Below, in pieces: positions 40,546-47,961 of a stretch of 47,961 bases of DNA (within the stretch, counting starts at the first letter, position 1; the number at the start of each line of letters is the position of its first letter). A program made the translations under genes and the position numbers. The notes beneath the pieces were generated by a model, which was not told where the DNA came from, ran no database searches, and worked only from the letters and a program-made list of their open reading frames with translations. The stretch comes from JBECKQ01 sp040235375 (GTDB lineage: Bacteria; Planctomycetota; Phycisphaerae; UBA1845). The stretch covers positions 1-47,961 of the forward strand of contig JBECKQ010000467.1 in the NCBI GenBank assembly GCA_040235375.1, given 5' to 3'.

Positions 40546-42555
40546 CTATTCATTGTCCTTCGCTGCCCGGCTCAGCAACTCACCGTGATACGCGTGCATG
40601 CGGCGGAACCAGTCCAGCAGGTGCTGGCCCGTGTGGTTGAGATCCTGCTTGTAGGGGTCATCGGCGAAGCGGTTGCGGTCCCAGTCTTCCTCGATCCAGG
40701 CCAACGCCTGCGTGCAGTTCGCGTCGAGTTTCGCGACCACGTCCTTGTTCCACGCCTGATCCTGGCGTACGTGACTGCTGGCCAGGAAGTGCTCGAGCAC
40801 ATAATCGAGGATGCGCCCCGATCGTACGATCGCCTGCCAGGCGACGCGATTCTGCTGGACCGAGGCGTCCATCGCGTCAAACGTCTGCAAGACCTGCTGC
40901 AGGAGTTGGCGGTGCTTCGCGGCCTCGGCTCCCTTGGCGGTCGCTGCCGCCTGCGCCGCCGCGGCGAGAGCGTCATCGTCCGACCAGCAACTCATTTTGA
41001 AGTCGTCCAGCCACCAGCGAATGGACGCCAGCTCCGACCATGCCTTGCCGAACGCCGCTCCTTCGGATGAACCGAAGAAGTCGTGGACGAAGGCGGAATA
41101 GAACGCCTCGTCGTTCCACGATGAACCGCCCCAGGCGTGCGCCGCGGCATAGGCGACGCCCGGCCACAGCGCGTCGCTCATGTAACGCGTCGGCGTCCAG
41201 ACCGTCGTGTCCAGGCCGTGAATGTCATGGGCACGAGCCAATTCGGCGAATCGGTGGATATTGCCGTAGTTGTAGTCGCTCGGCAGGATCATGTGCGGGT
41301 GACACATCAGTGCGGGGCAGCCGATCACGTCGAACCCCTTTTCGGTGAAGAAAGTCACGGAGTCGTCCGCCATGTCTGGGTTGTAGTGCCAGTCGTAAAT
41401 GACTGTCCCCTCGGTGGGGATGCGGTCGACAATCTCCTTGTGGCGCAGCAGCACGTCGCCCCAGAGCCCGACACGGCGACCATATCGCTCGGCCAGCGCG
41501 CGGCAGCGCACGAAGTGCTTCAGAAACCACTCGCCGTGCGAGATATCCCCGAACTTCGCCCGGCAGCGGGCACACTCAGTCATGTCCACCTCGTCACAGC
41601 CGATGTGGATTTCCTTGGCGGGGAAAATCTCCGCGACCCGCTTGTACATCTTGTCCAGATACTCGTAGGTGAGCTCGCTGGCCGGGCAGAGCACGTTGGT
41701 CAGGCCGGGCACCGACGTTCCCGCCCAGCTCTTCTTCGGCTTTTTGTCCGTTGTCTGGTGGAGAATCTCGGCGCGATCGGGATAGCGCACGAACAGGCGA
41801 GCGTGCCCCAGTGATTCGATTTCCGCAACCACTTCGACGTGCAGGCGACAAGCCAGCGAAACCAGCGGCGCCAGTTGCTCGGCACGCCAGGCGTGCGGAT
41901 GCATGATGGACGGGTAGTCCTCCTGGTACAGACACGCGTTCTCGTCATCCGTCAGATGCAGATGAAGGCGATTGATCTTGTAGTGGGCGCAGAAGCGCAG
42001 CGCCCGTTCGTAGTACGAGGAGTTCTCGTTCGCCCGGGCTGAATCGAGCATGATTCCGCGGATCGCCAGATCGGGCCAGTCGAGCACTTCGACGCACGGA
42101 AGCGTCTTGTCTTCGGCCACAAGCTGAGCGAGCGTCTGAATCGCGTAGTAGATGCCGGAGGGTGTCCGCGCCCGCATGGTCACGCCGTCGTGGTCGATGC
42201 GCAGTTGATAGCCCTGCTGCTCGATCTCCGTTCGATAGCGCGAGTGAATATCGGGAAAGGCGACGTCACCCAACTCCAAGCGCACCGAGATGCCGCCGGC
42301 CTGCACGGCAATGCCCCGATCGGCGAGCAGGCCCTGCAGAACCTCCGTCTCGTTGTGGAGTGCCGCGTCGTCGGCCAGAATCGCTGCGCTGGAGATGACC
42401 AACCGACCATCGAGCGGCTTCCACTGCTTGACAAACGGAATCGGCTGCACATCCGCCCTCACGGTGCCAAGGCCGGACAAGAGCGACAACCCCGCGATGA
42501 GATAGGCGATTCGTCTGGTTGCCCGATTCGGACCTGCTGAGGACGGTGCTCGCAT
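40546..42555 (-). CDS. GH20 beta-N-acetylhexosaminidase
   Basis: The product is 669 aa. The start ATG at 42555 follows AAGGAGCTGAACATC, and a signal peptide lies near RRIAYLIAGLSLLSGLGTVRA, so it is exported. An N-terminal GH20b-type domain (about 30-150, YYAIQTLAQLV) precedes the TIM barrel (ILDSARANENSSYY-like start, KINRLHLHLTDDE). The catalytic Asp-Glu pair is in HIGCDEVD near 320, used for substrate-assisted hydrolysis of terminal beta-GlcNAc/GalNAc. Active-site Trp segments follow (VIYDWHY, TTVWTPTRY). A helical C-terminal extension of about 150 residues with no motif is unusual. Location in a sugar operon suggests it releases the imported hexosamine. Confidence 0.88.
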   Translation of the reverse strand: MRAPSSAGPNRATRRIAYLIAGLSLLSGLGTVRADVQPIPFVKQWKPLDGRLVISSAAILADDAALHNETEVLQGLLADRGIAVQAGGISVRLELGDVAFPDIHSRYRTEIEQQGYQLRIDHDGVTMRARTPSGIYYAIQTLAQLVAEDKTLPCVEVLDWPDLAIRGIMLDSARANENSSYYERALRFCAHYKINRLHLHLTDDENACLYQEDYPSIMHPHAWRAEQLAPLVSLACRLHVEVVAEIESLGHARLFVRYPDRAEILHQTTDKKPKKSWAGTSVPGLTNVLCPASELTYEYLDKMYKRVAEIFPAKEIHIGCDEVDMTECARCRAKFGDISHGEWFLKHFVRCRALAERYGRRVGLWGDVLLRHKEIVDRIPTEGTVIYDWHYNPDMADDSVTFFTEKGFDVIGCPALMCHPHMILPSDYNYGNIHRFAELARAHDIHGLDTTVWTPTRYMSDALWPGVAYAAAHAWGGSSWNDEAFYSAFVHDFFGSSEGAAFGKAWSELASIRWWLDDFKMSCWSDDDALAAAAQAAATAKGAEAAKHRQLLQQVLQTFDAMDASVQQNRVAWQAIVRSGRILDYVLEHFLASSHVRQDQAWNKDVVAKLDANCTQALAWIEEDWDRNRFADDPYKQDLNHTGQHLLDWFRRMHAYHGELLSRAAKDNE

Positions 42556-42588
42556 GATGTTCAGCTCCTTCTGGCTCGCCACCACTTG

Positions 42589-43767
42589 TCACTGGTATGT
42601 ATGCGTCGCTTCACCCAGCAGCTTCTGCAGCAGGTCGGGAATATCCACGTCAGCGCCGCTGATCACGCCGCGATCATTACGCTGGCCGGCTGCGAGGCTC
42701 TGGTGTGCGGCCGTGCAGACCACGGTCGCCCAATAGCCTAATTGCAACGCTCCCATCATACGCGCGTATTCCTCGTTCTCCAGATCGCCGTCGCGGTGCC
42801 GCTGAATGACCTGCAGCAGGCGGCCGGGATGGCTCATACCGTAACCGGTCACCAGTCCGTCCGCTTGGAAGTTGCAGAACAGCGGGTTCCGTTCGCGGAT
42901 TCCCTCCGTGACGATTTCGCGGCAGCCCATCGCGTCCAGTTCCAGGTCGATCACGCCGTCGGTACAGATAATCCGCGACGACTGTACCGTCAGCGCGTGC
43001 GCCGTGTTGGGCAGGTGCCAGCCGGTCACGATGTGCGCAAGGCCGCCGCTCTCGAACTGGATCTCGGTATCACAAAGGTCGTAGCCGCTGACCATGGTCG
43101 GCTTGAGAGAGGGCAGCTTCTGGGAAAACGCGCTGGCGCGGACGCGCGCCGGCTTCTCCCGCACGATCTGGATGAACGCGTCCGCCATGTGCACGGTCAG
43201 AAACGAGATGGGTGTGTTCTTCTCGGCAAAGTCCGGGGAGGCGAAGAAACGCGGTTCGTGATTGGGGTCCGCCACCATCAGCTTGTCAAGCATGTACCAG
43301 ACGGCGAGTTGAAAACGACCGTACGCCCCGGTCCGGTAGCGGGTCGCCGCCTCCTGGACGCGAGGATCGTCGCGTTTGTGAAAATCCACGACGATCAGGC
43401 GGTTGTTTTGCCGGGCCACCGTGATCATCTCGTGCGCATCCGCCACCGACTCGGCGAGCGGTTTGGGTACGAGCACGTCCAGGCCGCGTTCCAGCGCGTA
43501 GATGGTCGGCTCCCGGTGCATTGCGTCCGGTGTGTTCACCTGCACGGCATCGAGGTCCAGCCGATCGATCATGTCCGCGTGGTTTTCGAACCTCCGACTC
43601 CTCGGTATGCCATATTCGTCGCAGAACGCCTGTAGTACGTCCGGATTGGGGTCCGCAGCTCCCTCGACGGAGATCAGCGGCGAATACTCGCTGTTGAAGT
43701 ACAGGTGGCGGTAAATCTCCCGTACCACGGAGCCCGTCCCGATGACGCCGAGTCGCAGTCGTCTCAT
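42589..43767 (-). CDS. Gfo/Idh/MocA-family oxidoreductase
   Basis: The product is 392 aa. The start ATG at 43767 follows GAGGACGAGGACC; a 12-codon extension lacks a ribosome site. N-terminal NAD(P)-binding LRLGVIGTGSVVREIYRHLY, then NTPDAMHREPTIYALERGLD and VLVPKPLAES, where the usual Glu of the EKP motif is Val-Pro. The C-terminal alpha/beta domain carries HMADAFIQI in the position of the catalytic His region. Family members oxidise sugar or inositol hydroxyls with NAD(P)+. The substrate is unknown; it may act on the hexosamine-derived sugar of this operon. It is 33 bases from GH20 and 32 bases from the M20 gene. Confidence 0.85.
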   Translation of the reverse strand: MRRLRLGVIGTGSVVREIYRHLYFNSEYSPLISVEGAADPNPDVLQAFCDEYGIPRSRRFENHADMIDRLDLDAVQVNTPDAMHREPTIYALERGLDVLVPKPLAESVADAHEMITVARQNNRLIVVDFHKRDDPRVQEAATRYRTGAYGRFQLAVWYMLDKLMVADPNHEPRFFASPDFAEKNTPISFLTVHMADAFIQIVREKPARVRASAFSQKLPSLKPTMVSGYDLCDTEIQFESGGLAHIVTGWHLPNTAHALTVQSSRIICTDGVIDLELDAMGCREIVTEGIRERNPLFCNFQADGLVTGYGMSHPGRLLQVIQRHRDGDLENEEYARMMGALQLGYWATVVCTAAHQSLAAGQRNDRGVISGADVDIPDLLQKLLGEATHTYQ

Positions 43768-43799
43768 GGTCCTCGTCCTCGATTGCGGTGGTCGCGGAC

Positions 43800-45524
43800 T
43801 CACGCCGTGCCGGTCTGTAGAAGCACGAAGCGCGCAAGGAACTCCGCCATCCGCACCACCTCGTTCACGTCAATCTGCTCCCGATCGGAGTGCGCGTCTT
43901 GCAACGATCCCGCACCCGTTGTAATCACCGGCAGTTCCGGGTACTCGCAGGCGAAAATGCGCGCGTCGCATGACGCATCCCAGCCCGTCGGCGCGTCGGT
44001 CGACGTGCCCGCAATGCGCGCCGCGGCGACCGCGTTTTCCATGTCGGATGACGCAACCGGCCGGGCGAATGCCGCATTGTGCAGCTTGTCGAAGCTCACC
44101 TGCACGGCTTCGGTCGGATCGATGGTGATTGGGGCCAGGTCGAAGTATCGCCGCAGACCGCGCGCCACCGCCTCACGAACGCGTCGCTCCACCTCCTCCA
44201 GCGTGTGTGTGGGGACGAAACCCTGTCCGCCTTCCAGTACCAGGCGGGATACGTCCGGCCAGCCGACAAGTGAAAGAGTCATCGCACCCTTCGCGACACG
44301 TTCGATTGCCGACCGGCTGCGCACCAGGGCCCGCACCAGCGCCGCCAGCTTGGTGATCGCGCCCTCATTCTCATGGATCGCGCTCATGTGGCCGGTCAGC
44401 CCGTACACGCGCACGGTGATCCCCGATGGATCGATGGTCACGTCCTGGTGGCGGTCAAGCCGCACCGACTGACTGCCGGAAGGCGCTTGCGTCTTGTCTC
44501 CGTAGAGGGCGACGTATGTGCGCAAGCCATCCTTGAGCACATCAGTCACGAGCGTCGCCGCCCTTCTCGCGGCCCCCTGGGCGTGAAATGCGATCCGAAA
44601 GCTCACGTCGCCGTTGATGCGCGATGGGTGCTCGCCACAAGCGCCGATGATGCCGTGGCATGTCTGCACTGGGCGATGCGGGTACAACGGATGATCCGAT
44701 TCGGCGCGAATCGCCCGGCCCTCATCCTCCAGTTCGGCGATGATAAACGCCGCTGCCTCGAAGAGATTGACCCCGGGGAGCACGCCGTCGACGCGATACC
44801 ACACGCAGCCACGGTTGCCGGGATGCAGGCGTCCGCTCGTGCACTCCAAGACAAGCAGACTCTCATAGCGCTTCCTCAGGCCGCGGTCCAGGGCACACGA
44901 GAGGGATCCGTTTCCGCCGGTCTCCTCATCGATCACGAACATGCAGGTCAGGTCTCGGTTCAGTTCCGTTTCTCGCCCTTTCAGGTGGTCACTCAGCAGG
45001 CGCAGAGCGCCCAGCAGCGCGGCCACGTTGCCCTTGTTGTCGCAGGCCCCGCGCCCGTGAATAACCTGGCCACGGCGGTCTGGTTGGAAATAGGGACGAA
45101 CCACGTCGATGTGTACGTTTATCGCCTGGCTCGCGCCTCTATCGCCGCGTCCCCTGCCACCGACGTGGACGAGCAGGTTGAAGCGGCCCTGGTAGGCGCG
45201 GGCCACATCGAGTCCGGCCGGCGCCTCATCGGTGCGCGTGTAGTAGAGTGGCGTAAAGAACGGGTGCTCCGAAATGCGCGGGTCGATGGGTGAGCGTACG
45301 ATTGACACGCCTTCCAGTCCGGTGGCACCCACCTCGCGCTCGATGATCTTGAACAGGCGTGCTTCGGCTTCCGCCGAGCGAGTCACCTCCGCGTGCGGAG
45401 AAGTGTCGATCGCACAAAACTCGCAGACCAGATCGGCCAGGTAGCGTCTGAATTCCTCGCTCCGAGCGCGGGGAAAGTCACCCTCCAACAACAGGGCACG
45501 ATTGTTTCGGTCCACAACGCTCAT
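43800..45524 (-). CDS. M20-family metallohydrolase (peptidase/deacylase)
   Basis: The product is 574 aa, longer than usual M20 enzymes of 380-480. Metal-binding signatures: INVHIDVVRP (His-x-Asp), GRGACDNKGNVAALLGAL (bridging Asp), DEETGGNGS (catalytic Glu-Glu) and ITTGAGSLQDAHSDREQIDV (terminal His). M20 enzymes cleave peptides or N-acyl amino acids, and some deacylate N-acyl amino sugars. There is no signal peptide, so it is cytoplasmic. In this operon a deacylase for a small N-acylated compound is plausible, but a dipeptidase is equally possible. The start ATG at 45524 is 19 bases after the aminotransferase stop. Confidence 0.87.
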   Translation of the reverse strand: MSVVDRNNRALLLEGDFPRARSEEFRRYLADLVCEFCAIDTSPHAEVTRSAEAEARLFKIIEREVGATGLEGVSIVRSPIDPRISEHPFFTPLYYTRTDEAPAGLDVARAYQGRFNLLVHVGGRGRGDRGASQAINVHIDVVRPYFQPDRRGQVIHGRGACDNKGNVAALLGALRLLSDHLKGRETELNRDLTCMFVIDEETGGNGSLSCALDRGLRKRYESLLVLECTSGRLHPGNRGCVWYRVDGVLPGVNLFEAAAFIIAELEDEGRAIRAESDHPLYPHRPVQTCHGIIGACGEHPSRINGDVSFRIAFHAQGAARRAATLVTDVLKDGLRTYVALYGDKTQAPSGSQSVRLDRHQDVTIDPSGITVRVYGLTGHMSAIHENEGAITKLAALVRALVRSRSAIERVAKGAMTLSLVGWPDVSRLVLEGGQGFVPTHTLEEVERRVREAVARGLRRYFDLAPITIDPTEAVQVSFDKLHNAAFARPVASSDMENAVAAARIAGTSTDAPTGWDASCDARIFACEYPELPVITTGAGSLQDAHSDREQIDVNEVVRMAEFLARFVLLQTGTA

Positions 45525-45543
45525 CGTTGACCATCCAACGAGC

Positions 45544-46911
45544 TCAAAGGCCGCCGGCGATTCCCTCCATCACACCCAGGCCTTCCCGCAGCGCATCCTC
45601 CGAAATGACCAGCGGCGGGTTAATCTTGACAGCCGCGCCGCCGACCCCCACCGGCGCAAACAGCAGAACACCTTGCTGAATGCAACGCTGCACCATCTCC
45701 CGCGCCGGCTGTGGCCACGGATCCGTTGTGTCGGGCCGCGTGAACTGCAAGGCGCCGACCAGCCCCACGGAATCGATGCGCCCGATGCAGCCCCTGGCCG
45801 CCTGCTGGATGCGCCGCAGCCCCTCATGAAGAACCGGCGCCAGCCGGGAGGCATTCTCGATCAGGCCATCCCGGCGAATCGTCTGCAGATTGGCGAGCGC
45901 GGCGGCGCAGCACACAGGATTGGCCGAATGCGTACTGGTCATCTCTCCGGGGCCGTACAGGTTCATCGGTTCTTCTCGGCCCAGCACGGCCGACATGGGC
46001 ATACCGCCGGAAATCCCCTTGCCGCATGCCACCAGATCGGGCACGACGCCCAGGTGTGAAAACCCGAACGGCGCCCCGGTGCGCCCGAACCCGGCCTGCA
46101 CTTCGTCCAGGATAAGTAGCGCGCCCCACCGATCGCACCAGGCGCGCAACTCCTGCGCATACGCTGGTGGAATCAACGTGGCGTTGCACCCCTGGTAAGT
46201 TTCGCTGACGACACCGCAGACCTGCTCCGCGGAGACGCCCTGTTCGCGCAGACTGCGCTCGAAGACCTCAAAACACGTGTCCGGCTCTCGAAAGCCGTCC
46301 GGAAACGGAACCTGCACGAACGGCCATGTCCCCCAATCCCCCAGCCAGGTCTTCAAGCCCGGCGAACCGCCGGCGAGCTGCGCGCCCATCGTGCGGCCAT
46401 GAAACGCATTGTGAAACGAGACGATTACGCGTTTGTCCGCACCACCGCGTTGCCGGCCCAGCGTCCGGGCCAGCTTGATGCAGCACTCGACCGCTTCGGC
46501 GCCGGTTGTCAGCAGGAATACGCGCGACAGCGGCGCTGGCAGCCATTGCAGGAGTTCCTCGACCACCGCGAGACGAATCTCCGTCGGGAAGCAGTAGGCG
46601 TGATATAGCCCCTGCTCGGCGACGTCCCGGATCGCGCGGACGATCGCCGGATTGCCATGTCCGCTCGCGGTCACAAGGACGCCCGACGAAAAGTCCAGCC
46701 AGCGGTTTCCGTACGGATCGCTCACCGTCACGCCGTCCCCGTGATGCCACACGACGGGAGGTTGGCCGCCCATGCTGCGCGGCTCGAGCTCACTCAGCCT
46801 GGCCAACAGGTCGAGCGATTCCGGTACGGGAATAGACGTGTGAACGCGGCGGTACTTCGTCTCGACTGGTTCGACCGATGTGGATGTCATGGGCGATTCA
46901 GAAGAAGCCAT
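45544..46911 (-). CDS. Class-III PLP aminotransferase
   Basis: The product is 455 aa from ATG at 46911; a weak AAGAGA site overlaps the symporter stop. Fold type I, class III: VTASGHGNPAIVRAI, TTGAEAVECCIKLAR, SFHNAFHGRTMGAQLAGGSP, LLILDEVQAGFGRTGAPFGF (Asp for PLP nitrogen) and LVACGKGISGGMP, with the Lys Schiff base. The closest annotated groups are 4-aminobutyrate/ornithine-type aminotransferases with omega-amino substrates. The preferred substrate cannot be read from sequence. Placed between a symporter and an M20 hydrolase, it may process an imported amino compound. Confidence 0.9.
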   Translation of the reverse strand: MASSESPMTSTSVEPVETKYRRVHTSIPVPESLDLLARLSELEPRSMGGQPPVVWHHGDGVTVSDPYGNRWLDFSSGVLVTASGHGNPAIVRAIRDVAEQGLYHAYCFPTEIRLAVVEELLQWLPAPLSRVFLLTTGAEAVECCIKLARTLGRQRGGADKRVIVSFHNAFHGRTMGAQLAGGSPGLKTWLGDWGTWPFVQVPFPDGFREPDTCFEVFERSLREQGVSAEQVCGVVSETYQGCNATLIPPAYAQELRAWCDRWGALLILDEVQAGFGRTGAPFGFSHLGVVPDLVACGKGISGGMPMSAVLGREEPMNLYGPGEMTSTHSANPVCCAAALANLQTIRRDGLIENASRLAPVLHEGLRRIQQAARGCIGRIDSVGLVGALQFTRPDTTDPWPQPAREMVQRCIQQGVLLFAPVGVGGAAVKINPPLVISEDALREGLGVMEGIAGGL

Positions 46912-46923
46912 ACGTCGTTCTCT

Positions 46924-47961
46924 TCACTCGGTTCCGGAGCTCGTTGGCTGCGCGGCGGACTTGGCGGTGCGAACCGCGGTCTCCGTCCAGGAAGCTGCGG
47001 CGGGCGGACCTCCTTCGGTAGTCGGCGCCGGCGCTAGAAAACGCGCGACCAGTACGCCGGCGACGGTCATCAGCAACCCGATTCCCAGGTCAAGCCCCAG
47101 CGCCAGCGCACCCGGGACAAACGGCGCGACTCCGATCATGAGCAACCCGATCAGCGCAACCGAGATACCCACGATGCGAAACGGGGATACCGCCGAACGC
47201 GGCTCCTCTGCGACGTCGTCGCGATCCATCGTGTGGGCGCCGATCGCCGTGGCCAGCCGGTTCAGGAAAGGCGCCACGCGCACACGCTCCGCCGCGCTCT
47301 GCGGTGCAACCCAGCTGATCAGGAACATCAGGCCCGCCGAGGTCAACGCCGTGCCGAAGAGCAACAGGTTTTCCTTTTTCACCTCAATCGCGAAGATCCT
47401 CACCTCGTCCGACAGGTAGAAGAAGAAAAACAGCCCCACCGCCAGGCCACCCAGGAGACCGACCACCGCACTTCTGCCGGTCAAGCGCTTGGACAGCAGC
47501 CCGAGGATCATGGGGATGGCCACCGGCGCCGTGGCGACGCTGAAGAGCTTGACCATCGTCCGAAACAGGCGATCCCCGCCCTCACCCTGGCCGACGACGT
47601 AGAAGGCGATGCCCAAGGCAATCACGCCGATGGCCAACGTGGCCAGTCGTCCAACCAACACCAGTTCCCGCTCTGAGGCGTCAGGTCGAATGAGACGTCG
47701 ATAAACGTCATTGGTCATCACGCTCGCGCAGGCGTTGTAATCGGCGCTTAGCATGGACATCGTCGCGGCGAACATCGCCGCAATGATCAGACCGAGCAGG
47801 CCTGCCGGAAGCAGCTTCGTGCAGAGAATTGGATAGACCTGCGTCGGCTCGAGGTCCGGCCCGAGAAACTGGCGGGCGGCCATGCCCGGCAGGAACATGA
47901 GCACGGGCGTGACAATCTGGAGCACGACAACGAGCCAGCCGAGCTTGCGCCCCTCGCGTTC
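46924..47961 (-). CDS. Sodium:solute symporter (SSS family), N-terminus cut off
   Basis: The last 345 codons of an SSS-family (SLC5-like) permease; the frame runs off the right end of the window, so it is partial. Several hydrophobic helices are visible, including LLGLIIAAMFAATMSMLSAD followed by YNACASVMTNDVYRRLI, a region typical of these Na+/solute symporters. The C-terminus has three more helices and a polar tail. SSS members import sugars, sialic acid, amino acids or carboxylates. From the operon a sugar or amino-sugar substrate is likely. It is 12 bases before the aminotransferase and is probably the first or an early gene of the operon. Confidence 0.88.
   Translation of the reverse strand, partial: EREGRKLGWLVVVLQIVTPVLMFLPGMAARQFLGPDLEPTQVYPILCTKLLPAGLLGLIIAAMFAATMSMLSADYNACASVMTNDVYRRLIRPDASERELVLVGRLATLAIGVIALGIAFYVVGQGEGGDRLFRTMVKLFSVATAPVAIPMILGLLSKRLTGRSAVVGLLGGLAVGLFFFFYLSDEVRIFAIEVKKENLLLFGTALTSAGLMFLISWVAPQSAAERVRVAPFLNRLATAIGAHTMDRDDVAEEPRSAVSPFRIVGISVALIGLLMIGVAPFVPGALALGLDLGIGLLMTVAGVLVARFLAPAPTTEGGPPAAASWTETAVRTAKSAAQPTSSGTE

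Overview
The window is about 48 kb of GC-rich bacterial DNA. Its signature is planctomycete-like: very large secreted multidomain proteins with lamin-tail (LTD), CotH-kinase, cohesin-like and dockerin-like (DxDGDxxxxDF) modules, PEP-CTERM-like tails, MopE-like Asp/Cys repeats, an ECF sigma factor beside a secreted giant, and a Na+-coupled sugar/uronate-type catabolic operon using a pyrophosphate-type phosphofructokinase. The phylum is an inference from protein architecture; no rRNA, tRNA or phylogenetic marker was seen.

Layout. (1) 1-2157: two small secreted proteins in convergent orientation, each ending in a PEP-CTERM-like anchor. (2) 3207-16663: three co-directional secreted giants (1796, 617 and 2031 aa) built from LTD, CotH, chitobiase-like, cohesin-like, Cys-rich, thrombospondin-3 and dockerin modules. 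A module of the last one is a paralogue of the PEP-CTERM protein at 1288-2157. (3) 17688-18836: a secreted beta-propeller-type protein with an N-terminal dockerin-like Ca-loop. (4) 19052-21100, minus strand: two overlapping membrane HD-domain genes, one canonical HD-GYP (c-di-GMP phosphodiesterase type) and one degenerate copy that carries an apparent one-base frameshift. (5) 21568-22251: an ECF sigma factor, divergent from a 1509-aa secreted protein (22476-27005) with MopE-like repeats and a C-terminal part that looks like a BPI/TULIP lipid-binding fold; a strong rho-independent terminator follows. (6) 27468-31209: a stand-alone receiver-like protein followed by a protein that fuses a second copy of that receiver to a TadZ/CpaE (MinD-like) ATPase and to about 700 residues of repeat-built coiled coil and basic sequence. 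I regard this as the least conventional system in the window. (7) 31499-47961, minus strand: a catabolic locus. A probable operon runs from a sodium:solute symporter (cut by the window edge) through a class-III aminotransferase, an M20 hydrolase, a Gfo/Idh/MocA dehydrogenase, a GH20 hexosaminidase, an SDR of D-mannonate oxidoreductase type, a HAD phosphatase, a LarA-like protein and PPi-PFK to 6-phosphogluconate dehydrogenase. A GH78 alpha-L-rhamnosidase lipoprotein lies just downstream.

How it fits together. The first half looks like extracellular matrix or surface-complex material, with signalling genes (HD-GYP, ECF sigma, TadZ-like) interspersed. The last third looks like import and intracellular oxidation/epimerisation of sugars released from a rhamnose- and hexosamine-containing glycan, drained into the pentose phosphate pathway and PPi-dependent glycolysis. 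The canonical amino-sugar genes nagA and nagB are not in the window, so the pathway chemistry is open. No CRISPR array, insertion sequence, rRNA or tRNA was recognised.
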